64,000 nt of DNA from an uncultured Prevotella sp. (GTDB taxonomy: Bacteria > Bacteroidota > Bacteroidia > Bacteroidales > Bacteroidaceae): contig UQZX01000008.1 in the NCBI GenBank assembly GCA_900545525.1, positions 1 to 64,000 of the forward strand. Reading direction: 5' to 3'. Below, one piece after another: positions 57,969 through 64,000 of the stretch (positions are counted from its first letter, which is position 1; every line of letters begins with the position of its first letter). The position numbers were made by a program, and so were the translations under genes. Below the pieces are notes generated by a model. That model did no database searches. It saw nothing but the letters and a program-made list of their open reading frames with translations, and had not been told where the DNA came from.

Positions 57969-59492
57969 ATGAAAAAGTATATAGACATATTTTTATTGCG
58001 TGCCCTGTTGCCGGCGTTTCTCATGGCGGCAGGCATTACCAGTGTCTGCGGAAAGGGGCAGAAACGTGAGTTCAGAGGCGCATGGATACAGTGTGTCAAC
58101 GGGCAGTTTCTCGGAATGGGCACGGAAAAGATGCAGAAAACATTGGAACATCAGCTGGACGAACTTCAGAAAGACGGGCTTAATGCCATTATATTTCAGG
58201 TGCGTCCGGAGTGTGATGCACTTTATAAAAGCGACCTCGAGCCATGGAGCCGCTTCCTTACGGGCAGGCAGGGACAGGCTCCTGTCCCTTATTGGGATCC
58301 GCTGCAGTGGATGATAGAGCAATGTCATAAGCGCGGAATGGAACTGCATGCATGGATAAATCCGTATCGTGCAAAGACCAAAAACACACATGAACTGGCT
58401 GGTAACCATATAGCCATACGCCATCCGGAACTGGCTTTCGCATACGACGGACAGCTGATTCTTAATCCCGGAAAGCCTGAAAGCAGGGAATATATATGCC
58501 GTGTCGTATCGGATATCGTGAGCCGTTATGATATCGACGGACTGCATATCGATGACTATTTCTATCCTTATCCGGCTGCGGGGCAAACCATTCCTGATGA
58601 AAAAGAGTTTGCCGCATACAGCAATGGCATACGCGACAGGGGCGACTGGAGGCGTGACAATGTCAATGTCTTCATAAAACAGTTGTGCGATACGATACAT
58701 AATATAAAGCCATGGGTGAAGTTTGGCATATCCCCGTTTGGCATTTACCGCAATAAGAAGAGTGCGCCGGAGACGGGCAGTGATACCAACGGGCTTCAGA
58801 ACTACGACGACCTCTATGCCGATGTGCTGATGTGGGTCAACAATGGTTGGGTGGACTACTGTGTCCCGCAGCTGTATTGGGAGATAGGACACAAGGCTGC
58901 CGATTATGAAACTTTGATAAAATGGTGGAACCGGCATGCCGGAAACCGTCCTCTTTATATAGGTGAGGATGTTGAGCGTACGGTAAAGAAAGCAGATATA
59001 AACAATCCCGCCATAAACCAGATGTCTGCCAAACGTCAGCTGCATGGCATGATGAACAATGTGAAAGGCACTGTCCTGTGGTATGCAAAGGCTGTTACGG
59101 ACAATGTGGGCAACTATGGTTCGGCTCTGCGCAATGTCTATTGGCGCACGCCGGCGTTGCAGCCGCTGATGCCGTTCATAGACGGCAAGGCTCCGGGAAA
59201 AGTGCGCAAGATGAAGGTCGTTGCCATGCAGAATGGTGACAATGTACTGTTTTGGACGGCTCCGAAGGGAAAGCGCTGGGATGACATTGCCGTGAAATAT
59301 GTTGTCTACAGATTTGACGGAAATGAGAAAACGGATATTGAAAATCCGGAAAACATCGTGGCTGTTACGGCAGATACGTTTTACAAGATACCGCGCACCG
59401 ATGTGTCTGCGGGCAAGAAAGTGTACGTGGTGACGGCTCTTGACAGGATGAGCAATGAGAGTAAGCCAAAGAAAAAAACATTGAAGAGGTAA
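57969..59492 (+). CDS. GHL10-type (PF02638) glycosidase-like protein
   Basis: 507 residues from the ATG at 57969; the longer open frame begins upstream of the promoter. Signal peptide (to about 30), then the glycosidase-like barrel: REFRGAWIQCVNGQFLGMGT, NAIIFQVRPECDALYKSDLE near 75, GMELHAWINPYRAKT near 120, VSRYDIDGLHIDDYFYPYPA near 190 with acidic residues, and VDYCVPQLYWEIGH near 300. A beta domain of fibronectin type follows (about 415-500). Related proteins act on peptidoglycan or polysaccharide; the substrate here is unknown. Secreted. Confidence 0.9.
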   Translation: MKKYIDIFLLRALLPAFLMAAGITSVCGKGQKREFRGAWIQCVNGQFLGMGTEKMQKTLEHQLDELQKDGLNAIIFQVRPECDALYKSDLEPWSRFLTGRQGQAPVPYWDPLQWMIEQCHKRGMELHAWINPYRAKTKNTHELAGNHIAIRHPELAFAYDGQLILNPGKPESREYICRVVSDIVSRYDIDGLHIDDYFYPYPAAGQTIPDEKEFAAYSNGIRDRGDWRRDNVNVFIKQLCDTIHNIKPWVKFGISPFGIYRNKKSAPETGSDTNGLQNYDDLYADVLMWVNNGWVDYCVPQLYWEIGHKAADYETLIKWWNRHAGNRPLYIGEDVERTVKKADINNPAINQMSAKRQLHGMMNNVKGTVLWYAKAVTDNVGNYGSALRNVYWRTPALQPLMPFIDGKAPGKVRKMKVVAMQNGDNVLFWTAPKGKRWDDIAVKYVVYRFDGNEKTDIENPENIVAVTADTFYKIPRTDVSAGKKVYVVTALDRMSNESKPKKKTLKR

Positions 59493-59495
59493 TAT

Positions 59496-59942
59496 ATGGA
59501 AGAGAGAATGTCTATATCAAGGCAGATTGAGCGTTTTGTGAACAAAGTTGCACAGAAGTTTCCAGTACAGGATGAAAGCAGTATAATGTCCGACATACAT
59601 CTGTTTGTGTCGCCTGAGACAGGAGAACTCGTTGCGTCCGATGATGATGACAACGAGATAACGCGTTGTGTGATAGAGCAGTGGATAGAAACGAAGAATG
59701 AAAACTTTTATGACGCCGCTGCAAAAATATTGCGCGAAGAGCTGGAACGTCTTGACGGAGTTGTGTCCAATCTCGGGATATTGAAGCCTTACAGCTTTGT
59801 TCTTGAAGGGGATGAACACAGGCACATCGCCGAACTCTATCTTGCCGATGACGAGTTTAATATCATTGGCGGGGACTTGCTGGAAGACTGGGACAAGGAC
59901 CTTGACGCTTTTTTCGATAAGTTGATGAGCGACGATGCCTGA
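59496..59942 (+). CDS. Small acidic cytoplasmic protein, unknown
   Basis: 148 residues. A second Met (59508) is an equally good start. Helical first part (MSISRQIERFVNKVAQKFPV), acidic segment ASDDDDNEITRCVIEQWIE, then a beta-rich half (LGILKPYSFVLEGDEHRHIA; ELYLADDEFNIIGGDLLEDW). No signal or membrane segment; no family recognised. It starts three bases after the GHL10 stop and is co-transcribed with it. Confidence 0.7.
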   Translation: MEERMSISRQIERFVNKVAQKFPVQDESSIMSDIHLFVSPETGELVASDDDDNEITRCVIEQWIETKNENFYDAAAKILREELERLDGVVSNLGILKPYSFVLEGDEHRHIAELYLADDEFNIIGGDLLEDWDKDLDAFFDKLMSDDA

Positions 59943-60012
59943 ATGTCTTGCGCCTGAATGTCGGCATGTTGCATGACAGACGGGTGTGTGGTAAATAAAA
60001 AGCAGATTTTTA

Positions 60013-60043
60013 TTTGATGTTTTAAAACAAAGTGTTACTTTTG
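60013..60043 (+). promoter_or_regulatory. Promoter of the Rnf operon
   Basis: TTTG (60013-60016), 19 bp, TACTTTTG (60036-60043). Confidence 0.75.
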
Positions 60044-60069
60044 CATTTGCAAACTCGAGATTGCAAATG
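60044..60069 (+). promoter_or_regulatory. Inverted repeat at the Rnf transcription start
   Basis: Perfect nine-base arms CATTTGCAA (60044-60052) and TTGCAAATG (60061-60069) around ACTCGAGA. It abuts the -7 box, covers the predicted start of transcription, and ends five bases before the first ATG. Could be an operator or a 5'-end hairpin. Confidence 0.6.
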
Positions 60070-60073
60070 TGTA

Positions 60074-60502
60074 ATGAAAAACATGAATACAACAATAAAG
60101 CATTCAGGTGTGGTAGAGTCGGTAGGGGGCGATTGTATAAAGGTACGTATCGTCCAGACGTCTGCATGTGTTTCGTGTAAGGTTGCCGGACATTGCCACG
60201 CTTCAGATAAAAAGGATAAGACTGTGGACGTGTACGGTGCCGGTATGTCTGGACTGAATGTCGGTGATGAGGTGCTGGTCGTTGCTTCTGAAAACACGGG
60301 ATGGTTTGCAGTGGCACTCAGTTTTATATTACCTTTTATTATAGTGGTGACAGTTCTCTTTGCCGTTCTTGCCGTTTCGGGTAACGAGCTTGTGGCAGCA
60401 TTGTCGTGCCTTTTTTCGCTTGTTCCTTATTTTGTGCTGCTTTATTTCCTGAGAGATAAGATACGCAAAAGAATATCTTTCACGATAGAGAGAAATATAT
60501 GA
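60074..60502 (+). CDS. RseC/SoxR-reducing-system-like protein
   Basis: 142 residues from ATG at 60074 (60083 possible). N-terminal cytosolic part HSGVVESVGGDCIKVRIVQT with the Cys pattern SACVSCKVAGHCHAS (CxxCx5C), then two membrane helices (about 80-103 and 108-126). This is the RseC_MucC family. In E. coli RseC works with the Rsx/Rnf complex to reduce SoxR. Here it is the first gene of the Rnf operon; no SoxR is seen. Confidence 0.85.
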   Translation: MKNMNTTIKHSGVVESVGGDCIKVRIVQTSACVSCKVAGHCHASDKKDKTVDVYGAGMSGLNVGDEVLVVASENTGWFAVALSFILPFIIVVTVLFAVLAVSGNELVAALSCLFSLVPYFVLLYFLRDKIRKRISFTIERNI

Positions 60503-60536
60503 TATATAAAAACAATAACTAAAACAAATACAAATT

Positions 60537-61460
60537 ATGGATTTTATTTTAAGTGCAGTAATCGTATTGGGAGGTATAGCACTGGTGGCAGCAGTGATAC
60601 TATACGTATGCTCAAAGAAGTTTGCTGTTTATGAAGACCCGCGTCTGGGCGCTGTCCTTGAGGCTTTGCCTGGTGCAAATTGTGGTGGTTGCGGCTATCC
60701 CGGCTGTTCCGGTATGGCTGATGCCTTGGTAAAGGCTGCCGATAAAGGTTCGCTTGAAGGTCTTAACTGTCCGGTGGGCGGTGCAGAGACTATGGGAAAG
60801 GTTGCAGACCTGTTAGGCATGGCTATGGCAAATACCGAGCCAATGGTTGCGGTGGTGCGTTGTAACGGAACGTGCGAACTGCGTCCAAGGACAACCGAGT
60901 ATGGCGGACTGCGTACATGTACGGCGATGAATGCCTGCGGTGCCGGTGAGACGGCATGCGGTTTCGGATGCCTTGGCTGCGGCGACTGTGTCAATGCATG
61001 TAAGTTTGATGCCATACACATGAACGAGGAGACGGGGCTGCCTGAGGTTGATGAAGACAAATGTACATCGTGTGGTGCATGTGTAAGTGCATGTCCGCGC
61101 CATATCATCGAGCTGCGCAAGAAAGGACCGAAGAACCGCCGTGTCTATGTAAGATGTGTAAACAAGGACAAGGGGGCTGTTGCCTTGAAGGCATGTAAGG
61201 CTGCTTGTATCGGTTGCGGCAAGTGTGCGAAAGAATGTCAGTTCGATGCAATTACAATAGTGAACAATCTATCTTATATAGATTTCAATAAATGTAGGCT
61301 CTGTCGCAAGTGCGAGGCCGTATGTCCTACCAATGCGATTGTAGCCGTTAACTTCCCTCCCCGCAAGCCGAAGGCTGATGCTCCGGTTGCCGGTGAGGAG
61401 GTAAAGACTGAGCCTGCAAAGGCAAGTGTTGAACCAAATAAAAAGGAGACAGAAGCATGA
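60537..61460 (+). CDS. rnfB: Rnf complex subunit B (iron-sulfur)
   Basis: 307 residues. One N-terminal membrane helix, an Fe-S domain ANCGGCGYPGCSGMA near 45-60 with a fourth Cys at LNCPVGG, and a series of ferredoxin motifs (CGFGCLGCGDCVNACKFDA; CTSCGACVSACP; CIGCGKCAKECQFDA; CRLCRKCEAVCPTNA). The tail is rich in Lys and Glu. It passes electrons from ferredoxin into the Rnf complex. Next gene starts in its stop (ATGA). Confidence 0.96.
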   Translation: MDFILSAVIVLGGIALVAAVILYVCSKKFAVYEDPRLGAVLEALPGANCGGCGYPGCSGMADALVKAADKGSLEGLNCPVGGAETMGKVADLLGMAMANTEPMVAVVRCNGTCELRPRTTEYGGLRTCTAMNACGAGETACGFGCLGCGDCVNACKFDAIHMNEETGLPEVDEDKCTSCGACVSACPRHIIELRKKGPKNRRVYVRCVNKDKGAVALKACKAACIGCGKCAKECQFDAITIVNNLSYIDFNKCRLCRKCEAVCPTNAIVAVNFPPRKPKADAPVAGEEVKTEPAKASVEPNKKETEA

Positions 61461-62809
61461 AACTAAGAACATTCAGAATAGGTGGTGTGCATCCGGAAGA
61501 GAACAAACTTACCGATGATGCCGTAACGCAAGTGGCTGCTTTGCCTAAGCAGGCTGTATTCCCGCTTTCACAACATATCGGTGCTCCGGCAAAACCCGTT
61601 GTCAAGAAAGGCGACAAGGTAAAGGTCGGGACGATGATTGCAGAGGCTGGGGGATTTGTTTCTGCTCCTGTATATTCTTCTGTTTCCGGTACGGTATTTA
61701 AAATAGACACCGTTTTTGACGCAACAGGATATCGCCAGCCCGCTATTATAATTAATGTGGAAGGTGATGAATGGGAAGAGACGATAGACCGTTCGGATAA
61801 GCTTGAAACACTTTCTGCACATCCGGAGCTTACGCCGGAGGAGATTGTGGAGCGTATAAAGATAGCAGGTGTTACGGGTATGGGTGGTGCCGGCTTCCCG
61901 ACATTCATCAAGCTTTGCCCGCCGCCCACGGCAAAGGCAGAGTGTGTTATAATAAACGGTGTTGAGTGTGAGCCGTATATTACATCCGATTACAGGCTGA
62001 TGCTTGAACATGCAGATGAAATACTTGTTGGTCTTGAACTGCTTATGAAGGCATCGAAGGTTACCAAGGGTTATATCGGCATTGAGGAAAACAAGCCTGC
62101 TGCGATAAAGCTCCTCACTGAAAAAACGGCAGGAAATCCTGATATAGAGATTGTCCCGCTGGCACAGAAGTATCCGCAGGGAGGTGAAAAGCAGCTTGTG
62201 GACGCTGTCATCAGGCGTCAGGTTCCTGCTCCTCCAGCCATACCTGTCAATGTTGGAGCGATTGTTCAGAATGTAGGTACAGCGTATGCTGTTTATCAGG
62301 CAGTTATGAAGCGCAAGCCTTTGTTTGAGCGTTATACCACTGTTACAGGAAAGAAGCTTAAGAACCCCGGTAACTATCTTGTACGTATGGGTACTCCGAT
62401 GCGTGACCTGATAGATGTTTGCGGCGGTATGCCCGAGGGCGATAACAAGGTGCTTGCAGGCGGTCCGATGATGGGTAAGGCTCTTAATAATATAGATGTG
62501 CCTGTATGCAAGGGTACTAACAGCATCACTATTCTCACTGATGATGATGCCAAACGCAAGGCACCGCAGCCGTGTATACGCTGTGCCAAGTGTGTGAGCG
62601 CATGTCCTATGGGGCTTGAGCCATTCCTTTTGGCTACGGCTTCTTCTCTCCATGATTGGGAAAGAGTGGAAAAGGAAGACATTACATCATGTATAGAGTG
62701 CGGCTCATGCCAGTTTACATGTCCGGCACACCGTCCTATGCTTGACAACATACGTCTCGGAAAGAGCACGGTAATGGGTATAATAAGGGCACGCAATGCA
62801 AAGAAATAA
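61457..62809 (+). CDS. rnfC: Rnf complex subunit C
   Basis: 450 residues. RnfC N-terminal domain (TFRIGGVHPEENKLTDDAV; LSQHIGAPAKPVV; SAPVYSSVSGTV), NAD/FMN-binding middle (GMGGAGFPTFIKLCPP, INGVECEPYITSDYRLM) and two 4Fe-4S motifs near the end (CIRCAKCVSACPMGLEP; CIECGSCQFTCPAHRP). Couples NADH and ferredoxin at the membrane face. Confidence 0.97.
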   Translation: MKLRTFRIGGVHPEENKLTDDAVTQVAALPKQAVFPLSQHIGAPAKPVVKKGDKVKVGTMIAEAGGFVSAPVYSSVSGTVFKIDTVFDATGYRQPAIIINVEGDEWEETIDRSDKLETLSAHPELTPEEIVERIKIAGVTGMGGAGFPTFIKLCPPPTAKAECVIINGVECEPYITSDYRLMLEHADEILVGLELLMKASKVTKGYIGIEENKPAAIKLLTEKTAGNPDIEIVPLAQKYPQGGEKQLVDAVIRRQVPAPPAIPVNVGAIVQNVGTAYAVYQAVMKRKPLFERYTTVTGKKLKNPGNYLVRMGTPMRDLIDVCGGMPEGDNKVLAGGPMMGKALNNIDVPVCKGTNSITILTDDDAKRKAPQPCIRCAKCVSACPMGLEPFLLATASSLHDWERVEKEDITSCIECGSCQFTCPAHRPMLDNIRLGKSTVMGIIRARNAKK

Positions 62810-62853
62810 GTGTGTGGCTTATAAAAGAAAATCAATAGATTAAAAGTAAAAAA

Positions 62854-63861
62854 ATGAATAAGTTAATAGTATCATTATCTCCACATGCACATGGAAATGA
62901 CAGCGTAGAACGCAATATGTACGGCGTAATAATTGCGCTGATACCTGCATTGCTTGTTTCTTTCTGGTATTTCGGACTCGGCTCTGTGGTTGTTTGTGCT
63001 TCGAGCATTGCTGCATGTGTGTTTTTTGAGTGGGCAATAACAAAGTATCTTATGGGTAAGGAACCTTCCATAACAGACGGTTCGGCTATTCTTACAGGAT
63101 TGTTGCTTGGCTTTAATCTTCCGTCAAATCTTCCTGTGTGGATTATTCTCATCGGTGCATTGGTGGCAATAGGAGTAGGCAAGATGTCGTTTGGTGGTCT
63201 TGGATGCAATCCTTTCAACCCCGCGTTGGTGGGCCGTTGCTTCCTTTTGGTTTCTTTCCCGGTGCAGATGACGTCATGGCCTGTTACCGGACAGCTGACA
63301 AAGTATCTTGACGCAGAGACGGCAGCGACTCCTCTCAGTGTCATGAAAGAAGCAATAAAGAGTGGTGACGCTTCTGTCTTGGACAAGCTGCCTGATTCCA
63401 TGTCATTGCTTCTTGGTAATCCGGGAATAAACAACGGTGCCGGTACGATAGGTGAGATTTGTGCCCTGGCGTTGCTTCTCGGTCTTGTTTATATGTTATG
63501 GAAGAAAATTATCACATGGCATATTCCAGTGAGCATCCTTGCTACTGTATTTGTTTTCAGTGGCTTGCTGAATGTTGCAAATCCGGTTTATTCTAATCCT
63601 GTATCGGTGTTGTTCAGCGGTGGTCTGATGCTTGGTGCCATATTCATGGCAACCGACTATGTTACGTCGCCTATGACCGGCAAGGGACAGATCATATATG
63701 GTGTATCAATAGGTGTGTTGACGGTTGTGATACGTAACTGGGGAGCATATCCCGAAGGCATGTCGTTTGCAATATTGATAATGAACGCGTTTACACCATT
63801 GATTAATACTTATGTTAAGCCAAAGCGTTTTGGTGAAGTTAAGAAGGAGGCAAAGAAATGA
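62854..63861 (+). CDS. rnfD: Rnf complex subunit D
   Basis: 335 residues, about nine membrane helices. Start NKLIVSLSPHAHGNDSVERN, GGLGCNPFNPALVGRCFLLV, the flavin-attachment-type segment AETAATPLSVM with a Thr near residue 156, and ATDYVTSPMTGKGQIIYGV near 268. FMN is expected to be linked covalently to the Thr. It forms part of the sodium- or proton-translocating membrane core. Its stop overlaps the RnfG start. Confidence 0.96.
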   Translation: MNKLIVSLSPHAHGNDSVERNMYGVIIALIPALLVSFWYFGLGSVVVCASSIAACVFFEWAITKYLMGKEPSITDGSAILTGLLLGFNLPSNLPVWIILIGALVAIGVGKMSFGGLGCNPFNPALVGRCFLLVSFPVQMTSWPVTGQLTKYLDAETAATPLSVMKEAIKSGDASVLDKLPDSMSLLLGNPGINNGAGTIGEICALALLLGLVYMLWKKIITWHIPVSILATVFVFSGLLNVANPVYSNPVSVLFSGGLMLGAIFMATDYVTSPMTGKGQIIYGVSIGVLTVVIRNWGAYPEGMSFAILIMNAFTPLINTYVKPKRFGEVKKEAKK

Positions 63862-64000
63862 AGAAGTTAGAATCTACAATAACCAACATGGTACTTGTTC
63901 TTGTTGGCGTTGCTCTTATCACAGGAGGTATTCTTGCTTATGTAAACCACGTAACAGAAGGTCCGGTTAAGGCTCAGGCAGAGAAAGCGCTTTCAGACGG
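63858..64000 (+). CDS. rnfG: Rnf complex subunit G, partial (runs off the window)
   Basis: Forty-seven residues seen: MKKLESTITNMVLVLVGVAL, one membrane helix, then a periplasmic start (VNHVTEGPVKAQAEKALSD). This is the N-terminus of RnfG, the subunit with a covalent FMN in its periplasmic domain. It begins within the rnfD stop (ATGA). The end lies past 64000; rnfE and rnfA are expected after it. Confidence 0.9.
   Translation, partial: MKKLESTITNMVLVLVGVALITGGILAYVNHVTEGPVKAQAEKALSD

Noticed and set aside
57993..59045. Minus-strand open frame of 350 codons opposite the GHL10 gene
   Set aside because: Same reasoning: antisense of a convincing gene, no recognisable domain.
61568..62653. Minus-strand open frame of 361 codons opposite rnfC
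   Set aside because: rnfC is certain on the plus strand; the product has shadow composition and no motif.
1..64000. tRNA, rRNA, IS elements and prophage genes
   Set aside because: No T-loop consensus in the gaps, no rRNA stretches, and no transposase, integrase or capsid-like product were seen on either strand.

Overview
ORGANISM. The window comes from a Bacteroidota genome, most likely order Bacteroidales and plausibly Prevotellaceae. The evidence is lineage-restricted families (DUF1460, DUF4421, DUF4465, DUF4468, DUF4491, DUF5606, DUF4293, a long NusB, a Bacteroidetes-type HisB fusion, a BtuG-like propeller), SPII lipoprotein signals with acidic +2 regions, and a recurrent promoter shape. 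That shape is TAnnTTTG, often with TTTG or TTG about 19-20 bp upstream, in front of most transcription units. I saw no tRNA, rRNA, IS element, phage gene or CRISPR array. LAYOUT. (1) 1-3.7 kb: an AT-rich accessory-looking block on the minus strand, holding small lipoproteins, a tiny membrane protein and a membrane-bound TPR/HTH protein. (2) 3.7-8.7 kb, minus: a CopA-like P-type ATPase with no nucleotide-binding domain, then a Gfo/Idh/MocA oxidoreductase-DUF4421-DUF1460 operon. (3) 8.9-16.3 kb: a membrane protein plus the bifunctional HisB, an acidic protein with a nitrilase-type amidase, and a rarA-hydroxyacid dehydrogenase-TRIC channel operon joined by ATGA overlaps. (4) 16.6-29.9 kb: porin, NADP-glutamate dehydrogenase, an acetyltransferase, PBP1A, pyrB-pyrI, glyA, a cytoplasmic alpha-amylase, a class A beta-lactamase, and Lrp divergent from metY. 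(5) 30-35.5 kb, minus: a cobalamin-riboswitch-controlled uptake operon of btuB, a BtuG-like surface lipoprotein and two secreted proteins with near-identical C-terminal tails. (6) 36.3-41.1 kb: nusB-yajC-ybbR/cdaR-coaE-DUF5606-nth-DUF2461. (7) 41.1-44.5 kb, minus: a peroxide-defence pair (PerR-like Fur and reverse rubrerythrin) and bamD-rpoZ-DUF4293. (8) 44.7-52.6 kb: uvrB, DUF4468, a small membrane protein, a large putative porin, an aminotransferase and an FtsX-type permease. (9) 52.9-57.3 kb, minus: hexuronate catabolism (uxuA, an SDR mannonate oxidoreductase, uxaB), rlmH, DUF4491. (10) 58-64 kb: a GHL10-type glycosidase-like protein, a small acidic protein, then an Rnf operon (RseC-like, RnfB, RnfC, RnfD and the start of RnfG) that runs off the window. 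WHAT STANDS OUT. Four separate intergenic regions (about 16.35, 35.9, 52.6 and 57.8 kb) carry arrays of about 13-bp AAA-N7-TTT palindromic units repeated with a 22-bp period. The period is exact at three loci. The cores differ between loci, and the flanking genes have every possible orientation. I know of no standard feature that explains this. Other points of interest are a 114-bp element with 36-bp inverted arms, the CopA homologue lacking its ATP-binding domain, a 26-bp inverted repeat at the predicted Rnf transcription start, and two genes whose promoters imply almost no 5' leader. All function calls come from reading motifs; no database search was run.
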